Source: CAIYRG01 sp964494505
GTDB taxonomy: Bacteria; Pseudomonadota; Alphaproteobacteria; Micropepsales; Micropepsaceae
Reading direction: 5' to 3'
Assembly: GCA_964494505.1 (NCBI GenBank)
Contig: CAZBRO010000027.1
Span: 17,324 to 81,323 of the forward strand
Length of the DNA: 64,000 nt
Shown piece by piece: positions 1 through 8,656 of the stretch. How positions within the stretch are numbered: position 1 is the stretch's first letter; the number at the start of each line of letters is the position of its first letter. Both the position numbers and the translations under genes were made by a program. The notes under the pieces are model-generated. The model was not told the DNA's origin. It saw only the letters and a program-made list of their open reading frames with translations, and ran no database searches.

Positions 1-486
1 GGCCAGAACCTGCTGTTTCTGTTCGCTCTGGTGATGATCGCGGTCGCCCTCGCGATGCTTCGTCCCCGCAAATCGGAAGGCGGCGAGCATGTGAGGCTCA
101 ACCGCCGCATCGCGGTGCGGTTGGCAGCGCTCGGACTCGGGGCGGGTCTGATCTCCGGTTTCTTCGGCATCGGCGGCGGCTTCCTGATCGTGCCGGGAAT
201 CATGCTCGGCAGCGGCATGCCGATCCTCAACGCCATCGGTTCATCGCTGTTCTCGGTCGGGGCGTTCGGCCTCACCACCGCGGTAAATTATGCAATCTCC
301 GGCTATGTCGATTGGATCGTCGCAGCGGAGTTCATCCTGGGCGGCGCGTTCGGCGGCCTGTTCGGCATGCGGGCCGCGGTGCATCTTTCGACCGGCAAAG
401 AGGCGTTGAACCGTCTCTTTGCCGGAGTCGTGCTCACGGTGGCGGCCTACATGCTGGTTCGGACCGGAATCCACCTTTTCGCCTAG
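1..486 (+). CDS. TSUP (TauE/SafE) family permease, C-terminal part
   Basis: The reading frame is open from the first base, so the gene begins upstream of the window and only about 161 C-terminal residues are present. The protein is a string of hydrophobic helices with the glycine-rich repeat GFFGIGGGFLIVP near its middle, which is typical of the second half of TauE/SafE-type membrane permeases (old name DUF81). Family members export or import sulfur compounds and organic anions such as sulfite, sulfoacetate or taurine-derived ions. The substrate cannot be told here. The stop at 484-486 is followed by about 260 bases without a gene before the heat-shock gene. Confidence 0.85.
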   Translation, partial: GQNLLFLFALVMIAVALAMLRPRKSEGGEHVRLNRRIAVRLAALGLGAGLISGFFGIGGGFLIVPGIMLGSGMPILNAIGSSLFSVGAFGLTTAVNYAISGYVDWIVAAEFILGGAFGGLFGMRAAVHLSTGKEALNRLFAGVVLTVAAYMLVRTGIHLFA

Positions 487-627
487 CCTGAATCCGATTT
501 TCAGCGGCCAAGACTGCTTTCGCGCCTTCCGCCACGCGATTGCCACAAAATCCAGCCCCAAAACCAAGGAGTTCCCGAGCCGCGCGCCAATTAACTATGC
601 ACGTAACCATGCACGCTGGGCCTACAT

Positions 628-655
628 CTTGATTGGGATCGGAAACATCCTACAT
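628..655 (+). promoter_or_regulatory. Putative RpoH (sigma-32) promoter of the Hsp20 gene
   Basis: CTTG at 628-631 and CCTACAT at 649-655 are separated by 17 bases. This matches the alphaproteobacterial heat-shock promoter pattern (CTTG, 17-18 bases, CYTATNT). Transcription would start around 661-664, giving a leader of about 90 bases before the small heat-shock gene. It was found by eye, and no start site has been measured. Confidence 0.6.
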
Positions 656-660
656 TTTTC

Positions 661-750
661 CTTGAACGGTGCCCTTCGGGGGCCGTTCTCTCAAGTAAAC
701 GGCCGCCCAGATGGGGGCTGGCAAAGCCGCTGAAAGGAGGGGCTTTGGCG
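661..750 (+). promoter_or_regulatory. ROSE-like RNA thermometer leader of the Hsp20 gene
   Basis: The leader can fold into successive hairpins. The first is strong: GAACGG (664-669) pairs with CCGTTC (683-688) around a TTCG tetraloop. The last is start-proximal: CAAAGCC (722-728) pairs with GGCTTTG (741-747) and encloses the ribosome binding site AAAGGAGG. ROSE elements upstream of rhizobial hsp20 genes have this arrangement, a stable 5' hairpin and a heat-labile hairpin hiding the Shine-Dalgarno sequence. In a textbook ROSE the SD is base-paired, whereas here it lies mainly in the loop, so the assignment is an inference. Confidence 0.5.
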
Positions 751-1185
751 ATGAATCGGACCTTCTTCAACAGTCCGTTCCTGCTCGGCTTCGAGCACAT
801 CGAAAAGCTGCTCGAACGGACTCAGAAAGCGGACTCCTACCCGCCCTACAACATTGAGCACACGGCAGAAAACCGCCTCAGGATCATTCTGGCGGTGGCT
901 GGCTTCCGGGCGGAGGACCTCAGCGTGAATGTGGAGGACAACCAGCTCGTCGTCCGCGGCCGCATGACGGATCCTGAAGACAAGACCTTCCTCCATCGCG
1001 GCATCGCCAGCCGGCAGTTCCAGCGCAGTTTCGTGCTCGCCGAGGGCATCGATGTGCTGGGAGCCGAACTCCGCCATGGGCTTCTGACGATCGAATTGGA
1101 GCGTCCGCGCCAGGAGAGCGTTGTACGTAATATACCAATTCGTTCAGCAGAGGTTCACCACGGCGATGTTACAAATAAAACCTGA
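751..1185 (+). CDS. Small heat-shock protein, Hsp20 family
   Basis: The protein has about 144 residues with an alpha-crystallin domain in the middle: IILAVAGFRAEDLSV, then VRGRM and the C-terminal beta strand HGLLTIELERP. It is an ATP-independent holdase that binds unfolding proteins during heat stress. The family C-terminal anchoring motif is represented by NIPI. ATG 751 is chosen, 10 bases after GGAGG; a TTG at 745 is an in-frame alternative but lies inside the SD hairpin. The leader carries an RpoH-like promoter and a thermometer-like fold, and a DUF1150 gene follows 13 bases downstream, a pairing common in alphaproteobacteria. Confidence 0.9.
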   Translation: MNRTFFNSPFLLGFEHIEKLLERTQKADSYPPYNIEHTAENRLRIILAVAGFRAEDLSVNVEDNQLVVRGRMTDPEDKTFLHRGIASRQFQRSFVLAEGIDVLGAELRHGLLTIELERPRQESVVRNIPIRSAEVHHGDVTNKT

Positions 1186-1198
1186 ATAGGAGGCTACC

Positions 1199-1480
1199 AT
1201 GACACGCGAAGAAGAAATCTACGACGACGACTCACCGGATCTCGAAGAAATGAAGGCGCCCGTGTTCGAAGGCCACCGCCTCGCCTATATCAAGCCGATC
1301 GCGCTGGCGGACGCCAAGGCCATGGGCTTGGTCATCCCCTCGGAGATCAAGCTGCCGGAGAACGTGAAGCTCTACGCGCTCCATGCCGCGGACGGCACCA
1401 CGCTCGGGATCACCGACAATTGGGCCTCGGCCTACAGCGCCGCGGTTCAGAACAACTTCGTTCCGGTCAGCGTCCACTGA
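1199..1480 (+). CDS. DUF1150 family protein
   Basis: This small acidic protein has 93 residues. Its centre (AYIKPIALADAK and the following stretch up to LYALHAADGTTLGI) matches the DUF1150 family of alphaproteobacteria. The biochemical role is unknown. Members are often encoded directly after hsp20, which suggests a place in the heat-shock response. AGGAGG sits 6 bases before ATG 1199. It is probably cotranscribed with the Hsp20 gene, which ends 13 bases upstream. Its 3' end overlaps the convergent MFS gene by 14 bases. Confidence 0.85.
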   Translation: MTREEEIYDDDSPDLEEMKAPVFEGHRLAYIKPIALADAKAMGLVIPSEIKLPENVKLYALHAADGTTLGITDNWASAYSAAVQNNFVPVSVH

Positions 1481-2651
1481 GTGGGCTTATGGCTCGCGCT
1501 TGCGCCACGGCAAGCGCGAGAAACAGGAGCGCGACGAAGACCACGCCCGCCGACAACAAGAGCGCAGTGTGGAAGTCCGCTCGCCCCGCCGCGAGATAAC
1601 CCGCAACCAGCGGGCCCGCTATCTGGCCTACGCCAAATCCCGCCGTCAGCAAGGCAAAGCCTTTTCCTTTTGCGCCCTCGCGGCCGACCGCGAGGATAAG
1701 CGCCGTTATGGCCATGAAGGTGCCGCCGAAGAACACGGCCGACAGCAGCGCAGGGATCGCGGCATCGGTCATGGCCGGCAGCAGGATGGCAACCAGCTGC
1801 ATGACATAGGCAAGCCCGAGCGCGGTGGCGAAACCGATGCGCTCCGCCACCCATGACCAGAACATGCAGCTCGGCAGGCCGGCCAGTCCGACCACCACCC
1901 ACACCCAATCGCCGACCGTCTCCATTCCCGGGCGGGCTTTGACGATTGCCACGATGAATGTGGCGACGATCGAATAGCCGAAGCCTTCGCATGTGTAATT
2001 GACCAGGAGCGGCCAGAACGGCAGCGGGCGCGGCACACGGCGCGGCGCCGTCTTCCGAAGATTCGGCGCAAGCGCCGTATCCTTCACCGTGCTCAAGATG
2101 AATGGCGCGAACAGGGCAGAGAGCACGCCCGCCGCCATCCACAATTCGCCCCAGTTCAGAAAGCGTCCAAGCCTGCCTGCCATCAGGCCCGACAATGCGA
2201 TGCCGATGCCCACGCCGCCGAACAGCCAGCCGGCCCGCGCGCCCTGCCCCGCCGGCGTCAGCGCTTCGACGGCAATGTTGGCCGCGAACAGAAATACAAA
2301 AGCGCTCGCAAGTCCGCCAAGGCCGCGCAAGACGAGCCACAGACCAAGCGAATCCGTCAGCCCCGTCGCAAACGTCGTGGCGATGCTGACAATCAGCGAA
2401 ACCCGGAACAGGGTGACGCGCGCGCGCCCTTTCGGAATCAGCGCCGCGATCAGAGCGCCCAACAGATAGCCAGTGAGATTCACCGCGGCGATCAGACCGG
2501 CGATATCGGACCCGAATCCCGCCTCGCGCTGCATCAAGGGCAAAAGCGGCGTGCAAAAGAACCTCCCGATTCCCACCGAGATCGCGAGCGCCAGAAATCC
2601 GCCGAGCAGAAGCCGCCCGGCCTTGCGACTGTCAGGATCGCCGGTGGCCAA
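1467..2651 (-). CDS. MFS transporter, YbfB/YjiJ family
   Basis: This polytopic membrane protein of about 394 residues has 12 predicted helices. It opens with GGFLALAISVGIGRFFCTPLLPLMQ, and the second half contains GFGVGQIAGPLVAGYLA. The pattern fits the YbfB/YjiJ group of the major facilitator superfamily, whose substrates are mostly unknown. The frame stays open further upstream, but that part lies inside ptsN, so I place the start at TTG 2651, just after the ptsN stop. No good ribosome binding site is visible, and translation may be coupled to ptsN. The 3' end overlaps the convergent DUF1150 gene. Confidence 0.8.
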   Translation of the reverse strand: MATGDPDSRKAGRLLLGGFLALAISVGIGRFFCTPLLPLMQREAGFGSDIAGLIAAVNLTGYLLGALIAALIPKGRARVTLFRVSLIVSIATTFATGLTDSLGLWLVLRGLGGLASAFVFLFAANIAVEALTPAGQGARAGWLFGGVGIGIALSGLMAGRLGRFLNWGELWMAAGVLSALFAPFILSTVKDTALAPNLRKTAPRRVPRPLPFWPLLVNYTCEGFGYSIVATFIVAIVKARPGMETVGDWVWVVVGLAGLPSCMFWSWVAERIGFATALGLAYVMQLVAILLPAMTDAAIPALLSAVFFGGTFMAITALILAVGREGAKGKGFALLTAGFGVGQIAGPLVAGYLAAGRADFHTALLLSAGVVFVALLFLALAVAQARAISPLSGR

Positions 2652-2668
2652 TTTGGCGCGGGTAAGGC

Positions 2669-3133
2669 TTACGCTGCCTGCGCCGCGGAGGGTTCCGTCA
2701 GCAGTGCGTAGAGCGTTGCGGCCTGCGGTGCTGCGCGCAGCTTCTCGCACATGGCCTGATTGCGCAGCAGCCGCGAGACGCGCGCAAGCGCTTTGAGATG
2801 ATCGGCGCCCGCGCCTTCCGGCGCCAGCAGCAGAAACACCAGATCCACTGGCTGATCGTCCATGGAATCGAAGTCCACCGGATGATCGAGCTGCGCGAAC
2901 AAACCCGTCATCTTCTGGATGCCTGGCACGCGCCCATGCGGAATGGCGATGCCCTGCCCCATGCCCGTCGAACCCAGCTTCTCGCGCTCGGTCAGCGTCT
3001 CGAAAATGCGCCGTTCGGGAAGACCGGTGAGGAGAGCGGCCTTGTGCGCCAGCTCCTGCAACACCTGCTTCTTGCTCGTGGCCTTCAAATGCGAAAGGAC
3101 CGCGTCCGGCGAAAGCAAATCGGCGATTTCCAT
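2669..3133 (-). CDS. ptsN: PTS IIA-like nitrogen-regulatory protein PtsN
   Basis: The protein has 154 residues and is a complete EIIA(Ntr) domain. The phosphorylatable histidine is His66 in GIAIPHGR, preceded by STGMGQ. The protein accepts phosphate from NPr in the PTS(Ntr) relay and in proteobacteria adjusts potassium transport, nitrogen responses and carbon storage by protein contacts. It lies downstream of rpoN on the same strand, as in most proteobacteria, but without the hpf gene that usually separates them. The spacing of 157 bases contains no open frame of useful length. Confidence 0.93.
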   Translation of the reverse strand: MEIADLLSPDAVLSHLKATSKKQVLQELAHKAALLTGLPERRIFETLTEREKLGSTGMGQGIAIPHGRVPGIQKMTGLFAQLDHPVDFDSMDDQPVDLVFLLLAPEGAGADHLKALARVSRLLRNQAMCEKLRAAPQAATLYALLTEPSAAQAA

Positions 3134-3290
3134 GATGTCCTGTCGTGTTACGCCGGCTGAGAAAGGTGCAAGCCTGTCCCGGCCGCGGTTGGTTTTACCC
3201 GCCCCTCGTCAAGACGCGAGCGAGACACCCCTCTTTCAAAAAAGGCGCGGACCATAGTGTCGGCCTCCCCCTTCTGTCAACCTGCGGCCA

Positions 3291-4796
3291 TTACTTAACG
3301 GCCGACGTTTCCGACTGCCTCAAACGGCGCCTCTCCACCGAGGAGGGGATACGCAGCGCATCACGATATTTTGCCACCGTCCGCCGGGCGATATCGATGC
3401 CATCATTGCTCAAAATGGTGACGATCCTGTCATCAGACAAGACATCGTCGGCTTCGTTCTCCACGAGTTCCTTGATGCGGTCCCGTACAGCCTCCGCCGA
3501 ATGGGCTTCGCCGCCATTGGCAGATTGAATGGCCGAGGTGAAGAAATACTTCAGCTCGAACACACCTCTGGGCGTGGCCATATACTTGTTCGAGGTGACG
3601 CGCGACACGGTCGATTCGTGCATGCCGATGGCGTCGGCGATCAGCCTGAGATTCAAGGGCCGCAAATGGCGCACACCGCTGGTCAAGAACGAATCCTGCT
3701 GGCGGACGATCTCGCTCGCCACTTTCACGATGGTGCGAGCCCGCTGTTCCAGGCTTTTCACCAGCCAATTGGCGCTGTTCAGGCAATCGGTCAAATAGGT
3801 TTTGTCCTCACGCGAGCGCGCCCCGCGGTTCACTTCCGCGTAATAACGCGCGTTAACCAAGACTCGCGGCAACGTGTCGGAATTCAACTCCACATGCCAG
3901 GTTCCGTCTGTGCTTTCCCGCACATAAACGTCGGGCACGACCGGCTGCACGGGTTCCGCGCCGAACGCGAGCCCAGGCTTCGGATTGAGCGTGCGGATTT
4001 CCGCGATCATGTCGGTGATGTCGGCGAGATCGAGACCGCAGAGCGCCGACAGCCCGGCGAGGTCGCGCCGCGCCACCAGATCGAGCCGCTTGAGCAGCGT
4101 CTGCATGGCGGGGTCCAGCCGGTCGCGCTCCTTGAGCTGCAGCGACAGGCACTCGACGAGATCGCGCGCGAACACGCCGGCCGGATCGAAGCCCTGCAGC
4201 ACGGCCAGTGTCGATTCGCAATCTTCGATCGAGGCGCCGAGCCGCTCGGCCACTTCCGCAAGGTCCGCGCGCAGATATCCCGCTTCGTCCAGCGATTCGA
4301 TCAGCACCTCGGCGATGAAGCGCTGATGGGGCGGAAGCCCCGCGATCGTGAGCTGCGATTCGATGTGGCCTTTCAGCGTGGTTTCGGCCGTCAGGCTGCC
4401 TTCGAAATCGTCGTCCAGATCGCCGCCGCCCGAACCGGTCCGCGACCAGTCGGCCAGCGGAGGATCGGAAGAACTCGGCGTGTTCCGTTCGGCGCGGCTT
4501 TCATCCGTATAAAGATCGTCACGGCCCGCATCGAGATCGGCAGCGGTGCCGAAATTCTCTTCGCTCAGCGTCTTATCCAGAGGCGCGGCGTCGGCGGGCT
4601 CGGCCGGCGCTTCCGGCGCCGGAGCTTCGGCTTCGGCATGTTCGCGATCCAGCAGCGGGTTTTTCTCGAGCTCGGTCTCGACGTAATCGGCGAGTTCCAG
4701 ATTCGAAAGCTGCAGCAGCTTGATCGCCTGCTGCAATTGCGGCGTCATGACAAGCGTCTGGCCTTGCTTCAGCTCGAGACGTTGTGTGAGCGCCAT
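3291..4796 (-). CDS. rpoN: RNA polymerase sigma-54 factor
   Basis: The protein has 501 residues with all three sigma-54 regions. The N-terminal glutamine-rich activator-interacting region reads QRLELKQGQTLVMTPQLQQAIKLLQLSN. An acidic linker spans roughly residues 60-130, followed by the core-binding domain. The C-terminal RpoN box ARRTVAKYRDALRIP binds the -24 element. It directs polymerase to -24/-12 promoters that need AAA+ activators, typically for nitrogen and motility genes. It is 24 bases downstream of lptB in the same direction, so it is likely read from the lpt operon as well as from any own promoter. The start is ATG 4796 with a GGGGGA purine tract upstream. Confidence 0.96.
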   Translation of the reverse strand: MALTQRLELKQGQTLVMTPQLQQAIKLLQLSNLELADYVETELEKNPLLDREHAEAEAPAPEAPAEPADAAPLDKTLSEENFGTAADLDAGRDDLYTDESRAERNTPSSSDPPLADWSRTGSGGGDLDDDFEGSLTAETTLKGHIESQLTIAGLPPHQRFIAEVLIESLDEAGYLRADLAEVAERLGASIEDCESTLAVLQGFDPAGVFARDLVECLSLQLKERDRLDPAMQTLLKRLDLVARRDLAGLSALCGLDLADITDMIAEIRTLNPKPGLAFGAEPVQPVVPDVYVRESTDGTWHVELNSDTLPRVLVNARYYAEVNRGARSREDKTYLTDCLNSANWLVKSLEQRARTIVKVASEIVRQQDSFLTSGVRHLRPLNLRLIADAIGMHESTVSRVTSNKYMATPRGVFELKYFFTSAIQSANGGEAHSAEAVRDRIKELVENEADDVLSDDRIVTILSNDGIDIARRTVAKYRDALRIPSSVERRRLRQSETSAVK

Positions 4797-4820
4797 GGAT
4801 GCCGTTCCCCCTGTCCGGCC

Positions 4821-5615
4821 CTAGAGTGAAAAGCGCTCGCCGAGATAAACCCGGCGGACGTCTTTGTCGCCCACGATGTCGGCAGGGGTGCCCTCCATCA
4901 GCACCTGGCCCTCGTGGATGATGTAGGCGCGGTCGATGATGTCGAGCGCCTCGCGAACATTGTGATCGGTGATCAGCACGCCGATGCCGCGGTCCTTCAG
5001 ATGCCGCACCAGCTCGCGGATGTCGTTGATGGCGATGGGGTCGATGCCTGCGAATGGCTCGTCCAGAAGGATGTAGGCCGGATGGGTGGCGAGCGCGCGG
5101 GCGATCTCTACCCGCCGCCGTTCGCCGCCGGAGAGCGCGATTGCGGGCGTGTGTGCGACATGGGTGATGGAAAATTCAGCGAGGAGACTGTCCACCAGCG
5201 CGGCGCAATGGGCCGAATCGGGTTCCACCAGCTCCGCAGTGGCGCGGATATTCTCCTCCGCCGTCAGTCCGCGGAAGATCGAGGCTTCCTGCGGCAGGTA
5301 GCCGATGCCCAGCCGCGCGCGCCGGTACATCGGCAGCCGCGTGATGTCGTGGCCGTCGAGCGTGATGGTGCCGTAATCGGCGCGGATGAGGCCGGTGATC
5401 AGATAGAAGATCGTGGTCTTGCCGGCGCCGTTGGGACCAAGGAGCCCCACCACCTCGCCCCGTTGGAGCGTCAGGCTGATCCCGCGCACCACCGGGCGCT
5501 TCTTGAAGCTCTTGCCGATACGGGTGACCGCAAGGCCCTGGAAGCCCTCGATGAGGCGCGGCGGCGGGCGCACGGTCCCGTCGCGAAGGTCAATCGATGT
5601 GATGTTGTCGTTCAT
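4821..5615 (-). CDS. lptB: LPS export ABC transporter ATP-binding protein LptB
   Basis: The protein has 264 residues and is a complete ABC ATPase. Walker A is GPNGAGKTT (around residues 60-68), the signature motif is LSGGERRRVEIARAL, and Walker B is ILLDEPFAGIDP followed by the H-loop ITDHNVRE. With LptF, LptG and LptC it powers extraction of lipopolysaccharide from the inner membrane. An N-terminal extension of about 25 residues precedes the ABC core, as in several alphaproteobacterial LptBs. It lies between lptA (42-base gap) and rpoN (24-base gap). Confidence 0.96.
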   Translation of the reverse strand: MNDNITSIDLRDGTVRPPPRLIEGFQGLAVTRIGKSFKKRPVVRGISLTLQRGEVVGLLGPNGAGKTTIFYLITGLIRADYGTITLDGHDITRLPMYRRARLGIGYLPQEASIFRGLTAEENIRATAELVEPDSAHCAALVDSLLAEFSITHVAHTPAIALSGGERRRVEIARALATHPAYILLDEPFAGIDPIAINDIRELVRHLKDRGIGVLITDHNVREALDIIDRAYIIHEGQVLMEGTPADIVGDKDVRRVYLGERFSL

Positions 5616-5657
5616 TTGGCCCGGATTTTGCTTCTGTTAGCTTAAAATTGCATGAAC

Positions 5658-6239
5658 CTAAGGTCTTTGCGTGCTTACGCCTGCAGGCGCGGCGGCGCCC
5701 GCCCGCTGCGCCGGAATGAACAGGCCCTGCACGCGGCCCGGCGGCTGGACCGGCTGTCCCGGTGCGGCGGGCTCGCCACCGGCCGTCAGCCGCGCGATTC
5801 CGGTCGCCATCGAGACTTCGAGCGCCTGCCCGCGCATGACGTTCTGCTCTTTGGTCAGCACGACATGGCCGTTCAGGTGGAGTATCTGCGAGGGCACATC
5901 GTAGATGCCGTTGTCGCCCACGGCCTGACCCGAGGGCGAATCCACGATGACGTGGCCCTGGGCTTCCATTTTGGAGGCGCGGCCATTGGGTGCGGTGACC
6001 TTCACCTCATCGGCATGCAGACGCACCGCGCCCTGGCTGACGATGACGTTGCCGGTATATGTGCCCGTCTCTCCGTTGAGATCGGCCAGGAACGAATCCG
6101 CGTTCACCGCGATCGGAGCATTGGAATCCAGACCCGCAGGAGCGACAGGCCGGCGGGCCGGAGCGGGGGCGGCAACGGCGCTGCCCGCCGCAATCGCGAC
6201 GATGGAGAGAGCGCACAGGATGGCGCCAAATCGTTTCAT
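5658..6239 (-). CDS. lptA: LPS transport periplasmic protein LptA
   Basis: The protein has 193 residues. It has an N-terminal signal peptide (about residues 1-24, ending near AVAAPA) and an OstA-like beta-jellyroll core: APIAVNADSF, TYTGNVIVSQGAVRLHADEVKV and HLNGHVVLTKEQNVMRG. It forms the periplasmic bridge that carries LPS from LptC to LptD. The C-terminus is Pro/Ala/Gln-rich and low in complexity. Its ATG overlaps the end of lptC by 4 bases, showing translational coupling. Confidence 0.93.
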   Translation of the reverse strand: MKRFGAILCALSIVAIAAGSAVAAPAPARRPVAPAGLDSNAPIAVNADSFLADLNGETGTYTGNVIVSQGAVRLHADEVKVTAPNGRASKMEAQGHVIVDSPSGQAVGDNGIYDVPSQILHLNGHVVLTKEQNVMRGQALEVSMATGIARLTAGGEPAAPGQPVQPPGRVQGLFIPAQRAGAAAPAGVSTQRP

Positions 6240-6958
6240 TGCAGAGTTCCTCTCTCTGGCTCTCTCTGCGGCCCGATGGCCTTGGGGTTCAGCACCATGT
6301 GGACATTCCCGGTGAAGCGAAGCCGGCGCGTGTCGCGGTCGAGCGCGAAACGCTGCGCCGTGATGCGGCCGAAGCTCCCGTCCGCCTCGATGCCGTGCTC
6401 GCCATGGACGGTTCCGGCCTTGAGGTCGGCAACCGCGGATTCGGTGCGCGCATCATAGCCGTTCATCGACAGCATGCGCATTCCACCCGAGACTTCGAAC
6501 ACATGCGTCTTGGTGTCGACCACGCCCTTGACGGCGGTGACGTGCAGCAAAGTGCCGTCCTTCATGCTGATGTCGGCGGCGACATCTTCGAGCCGCACGC
6601 GATCGGAGCCGCGCGCTTCCTGGGTTGCGCGAGCGGCGGTGATGACGAAGGGCATACCGTTATCGTCGACGCCGGTGAGGCGCGGCTTGATCATGGAGAG
6701 ATCGTCTTTCACCTGGCTCAAGCGTTCGAAAGTGAGTGCCATGTGCGCCGCGTCGCGCGGCTGCAGCACATAGACGAGGACAGCGGCGACCAATGCGAGC
6801 GCAGCCAGGGGCAAGGCGCCCTTCATGATCTTGACGAAGATGCTGTATCGGCGCGCACTGAGCAAAGTGGCGCGCGTGGAGATGCGCCATTCGCGCGCCC
6901 GATAGGAGGAACGCATCTGCCCCCGCGGCTTCGGAACCTTGGTTTCCGCCGCCGCCAT
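6236..6958 (-). CDS. lptC: LPS export protein LptC
   Basis: The protein has about 240 residues: a basic cytoplasmic tail, one membrane helix (GALPLAALALVAAVLVYVL) and a periplasmic LptC domain with KPRLTGVDDNGMPFVITA and GGMRMLSMNGYDART. It is the bitopic subunit that hands LPS from LptB2FG to LptA. ATG 6958 is preferred because it shares one base with the kdsD stop codon. An ATG at 6982 would start inside kdsD. The long basic N-terminal tail is usual for alphaproteobacterial LptC. Confidence 0.9.
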   Translation of the reverse strand: MAAAETKVPKPRGQMRSSYRAREWRISTRATLLSARRYSIFVKIMKGALPLAALALVAAVLVYVLQPRDAAHMALTFERLSQVKDDLSMIKPRLTGVDDNGMPFVITAARATQEARGSDRVRLEDVAADISMKDGTLLHVTAVKGVVDTKTHVFEVSGGMRMLSMNGYDARTESAVADLKAGTVHGEHGIEADGSFGRITAQRFALDRDTRRLRFTGNVHMVLNPKAIGPQREPERGTLQ

Positions 6959-8013
6959 CACTGCAGTCCCGCGCGCAGGCAATCGTGCACATGCAAAATG
7001 CCCAGAGGCGTCTTTGGACCATCACCGGGTTCGACAACGAACAGACACGTCACCTTCGGCAGGGAATCGTTCATGTAGGCCAACGCCTCGGCGGCAAGCA
7101 TGTCCGGAGCGACGGTCTTTGGATGCGCAGTCATCACCGTTTGCGCTTTGCGCTCGATCAATCCGGGCTCCATATGACGGCGCAGATCGCCGTCGGTGAT
7201 AATGCCCAGGAGCGCGCCTCCTTCGCCCACCACGCCGGCAACGCCAAAGCCCCCCGCCGTCATGACGATAAGCACGTCGCGCATCACGGTTTCGGACTTG
7301 ACCAGCGGCATCCGCTCGCCGACATGCATGATGTCGGAGACCCGGATCAGCGCGCGGCCGAGGGAGCCGCCGGGATGCAGATCGCGATATTGATCGGCCG
7401 AAAAGCCTTTGCGCTCCATCAATGCAACGGCCAGCGCATCGCCGAGCGCGAGCATCAGGGTGGTGGAGGTGGTGGGCGCCAGCCCCATGGGGCAGGCTTC
7501 TTGCGCCTTGGGGAGCACGAGGGCCGCATCGGACGCCGCAATCAGGGCTGAATTGGGGTTGCTGGCAATGCCGATCAGCGGGATCCCGTAGCGCTTTGCA
7601 TAGGTGATGAGGTCCGAGAGTTCCGCGGTCTCGCCGGAATTGGACAGCATGATGAGAGCATCGCTGCGGGTCAGCGCGCCGAGATCGCCGTGGCTGGCCT
7701 CGGCCGGATGGACGAATTGCGCGGGCGTCCCCGTCGACGAGAGGGTTGCCGCGATTTTCCGCCCGATATGGCCGCTCTTCCCCATGCCGCTGACCACGAC
7801 GCGGCCGCGAACCGAGGTCAGAAGATCGAGCGCCCGGCTGAATCCGTCATCGAGCCCGGCGGAAAGGGCCGACAGCGCTTCTCCGGCAAAGCGCAGCACC
7901 CGGCGCGCGGCTTTGAGATCGGCCTCCTCGCGGGCGGGGTCGGGCAGCTCTTTCGGCCTGGGCATTGGCATTAGCGACTCACCGGGAGACAGATCGTCCT
8001 GGCCGCCTTCCAT
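6958..8013 (-). CDS. kdsD: Arabinose-5-phosphate isomerase (KdsD/KpsF)
   Basis: The protein has 351 residues. The N-terminal SIS domain has VVVSGMGKSGHIGRKIAATLSSTGTP and the HPAEASHGDLG motif of sugar isomerases. Two CBS domains follow (about residues 230-350). It converts ribulose-5-phosphate to arabinose-5-phosphate, the first step to Kdo and LPS inner core. It heads the lptC-lptA-lptB-rpoN-ptsN run, linking Kdo synthesis and LPS export. An alternative start at ATG 7971 has a better-placed GGTGAG and would shorten the protein by 14 residues. Confidence 0.93.
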   Translation of the reverse strand: MEGGQDDLSPGESLMPMPRPKELPDPAREEADLKAARRVLRFAGEALSALSAGLDDGFSRALDLLTSVRGRVVVSGMGKSGHIGRKIAATLSSTGTPAQFVHPAEASHGDLGALTRSDALIMLSNSGETAELSDLITYAKRYGIPLIGIASNPNSALIAASDAALVLPKAQEACPMGLAPTTSTTLMLALGDALAVALMERKGFSADQYRDLHPGGSLGRALIRVSDIMHVGERMPLVKSETVMRDVLIVMTAGGFGVAGVVGEGGALLGIITDGDLRRHMEPGLIERKAQTVMTAHPKTVAPDMLAAEALAYMNDSLPKVTCLFVVEPGDGPKTPLGILHVHDCLRAGLQ

Positions 8014-8144
8014 GAGCGCAAAAAATCGCCCAAGCGAAAATCATGCCAAGTTATGGTGAGATTATGAGCAGCCCGGTCCGGCCGATCAAGGGAGCCGCCG
8101 AAAGAAAGAAGCCAAAGCGGAAAAATTCCCTTACCGGAAGGGAC

Positions 8145-8381
8145 TTAGCTTTCCGGCGGCGTTTGTTCCGACTCGGGGCCATCGAGCACGCCATATTCCC
8201 GCGACTTCGTCCTGACATTGCTGATTGCGACGCCTTCGGCGGCAAGACCCCGCTTCAGCAATTCCCGGATGGCGGCTGCCCGGCTTGGCATGTGCCGCTT
8301 GAAGCGCCATTCATCGAGAGCCGCCAGTTCTTCCTCGGCGAGCATGATCTGCAGGCGTTCCGGGCGCTTCAGGTCGCTCAT
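8145..8381 (-). CDS. Small ribbon-helix-helix-like regulator
   Basis: The protein has 78 residues. The segment RLQIMLAEEELAALDEWRFKRHMPSRAAAIRELLKRGL is a short beta strand followed by two helices, with an SRAAAIRELL second helix, as in CopG/Arc-type ribbon-helix-helix DNA-binding proteins. The function and targets are unknown. The start at ATG 8381 fits the domain; a longer form starting at 8447 would add a basic tail. It lies upstream of kdsD on the same strand, 131 bases away. No toxin gene is adjacent, so a toxin-antitoxin role is not supported. Confidence 0.7.
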   Translation of the reverse strand: MSDLKRPERLQIMLAEEELAALDEWRFKRHMPSRAAAIRELLKRGLAAEGVAISNVRTKSREYGVLDGPESEQTPPES

Positions 8382-8656
8382 TCGAGACCCCCGTTCTATC
8401 CACCCACGCTTTATACGTCTAAGACTAAGTTTTGGCTGCTTACTCATTTAGCTTTTTTTGCGTAGAAATCTCAATCTATGTGACAGCAGCACAATGAACA
8501 ACGTGCTAAATAGATTGAAAATAATCATCGGACTACAATTGGATATTCGCTGTAAAATGAGATGGAAATAAATATTCATCAAATCTAAGAAACAGGCATC
8601 CAGAACGAATATTGTGTATTATGTAGGGTTGTGCCCGACAATAACGAAAAGCCGAG

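Noticed and set aside
1447..2556. Second long minus-strand frame within the MFS gene
   Set aside because: Shadow frame rich in Arg, Cys and Gly without motifs; the MFS frame shows helices and family signatures.
8145..8381. Antitoxin of a toxin-antitoxin pair
   Set aside because: The RHH-like gene has no adjacent toxin-sized gene on its strand.
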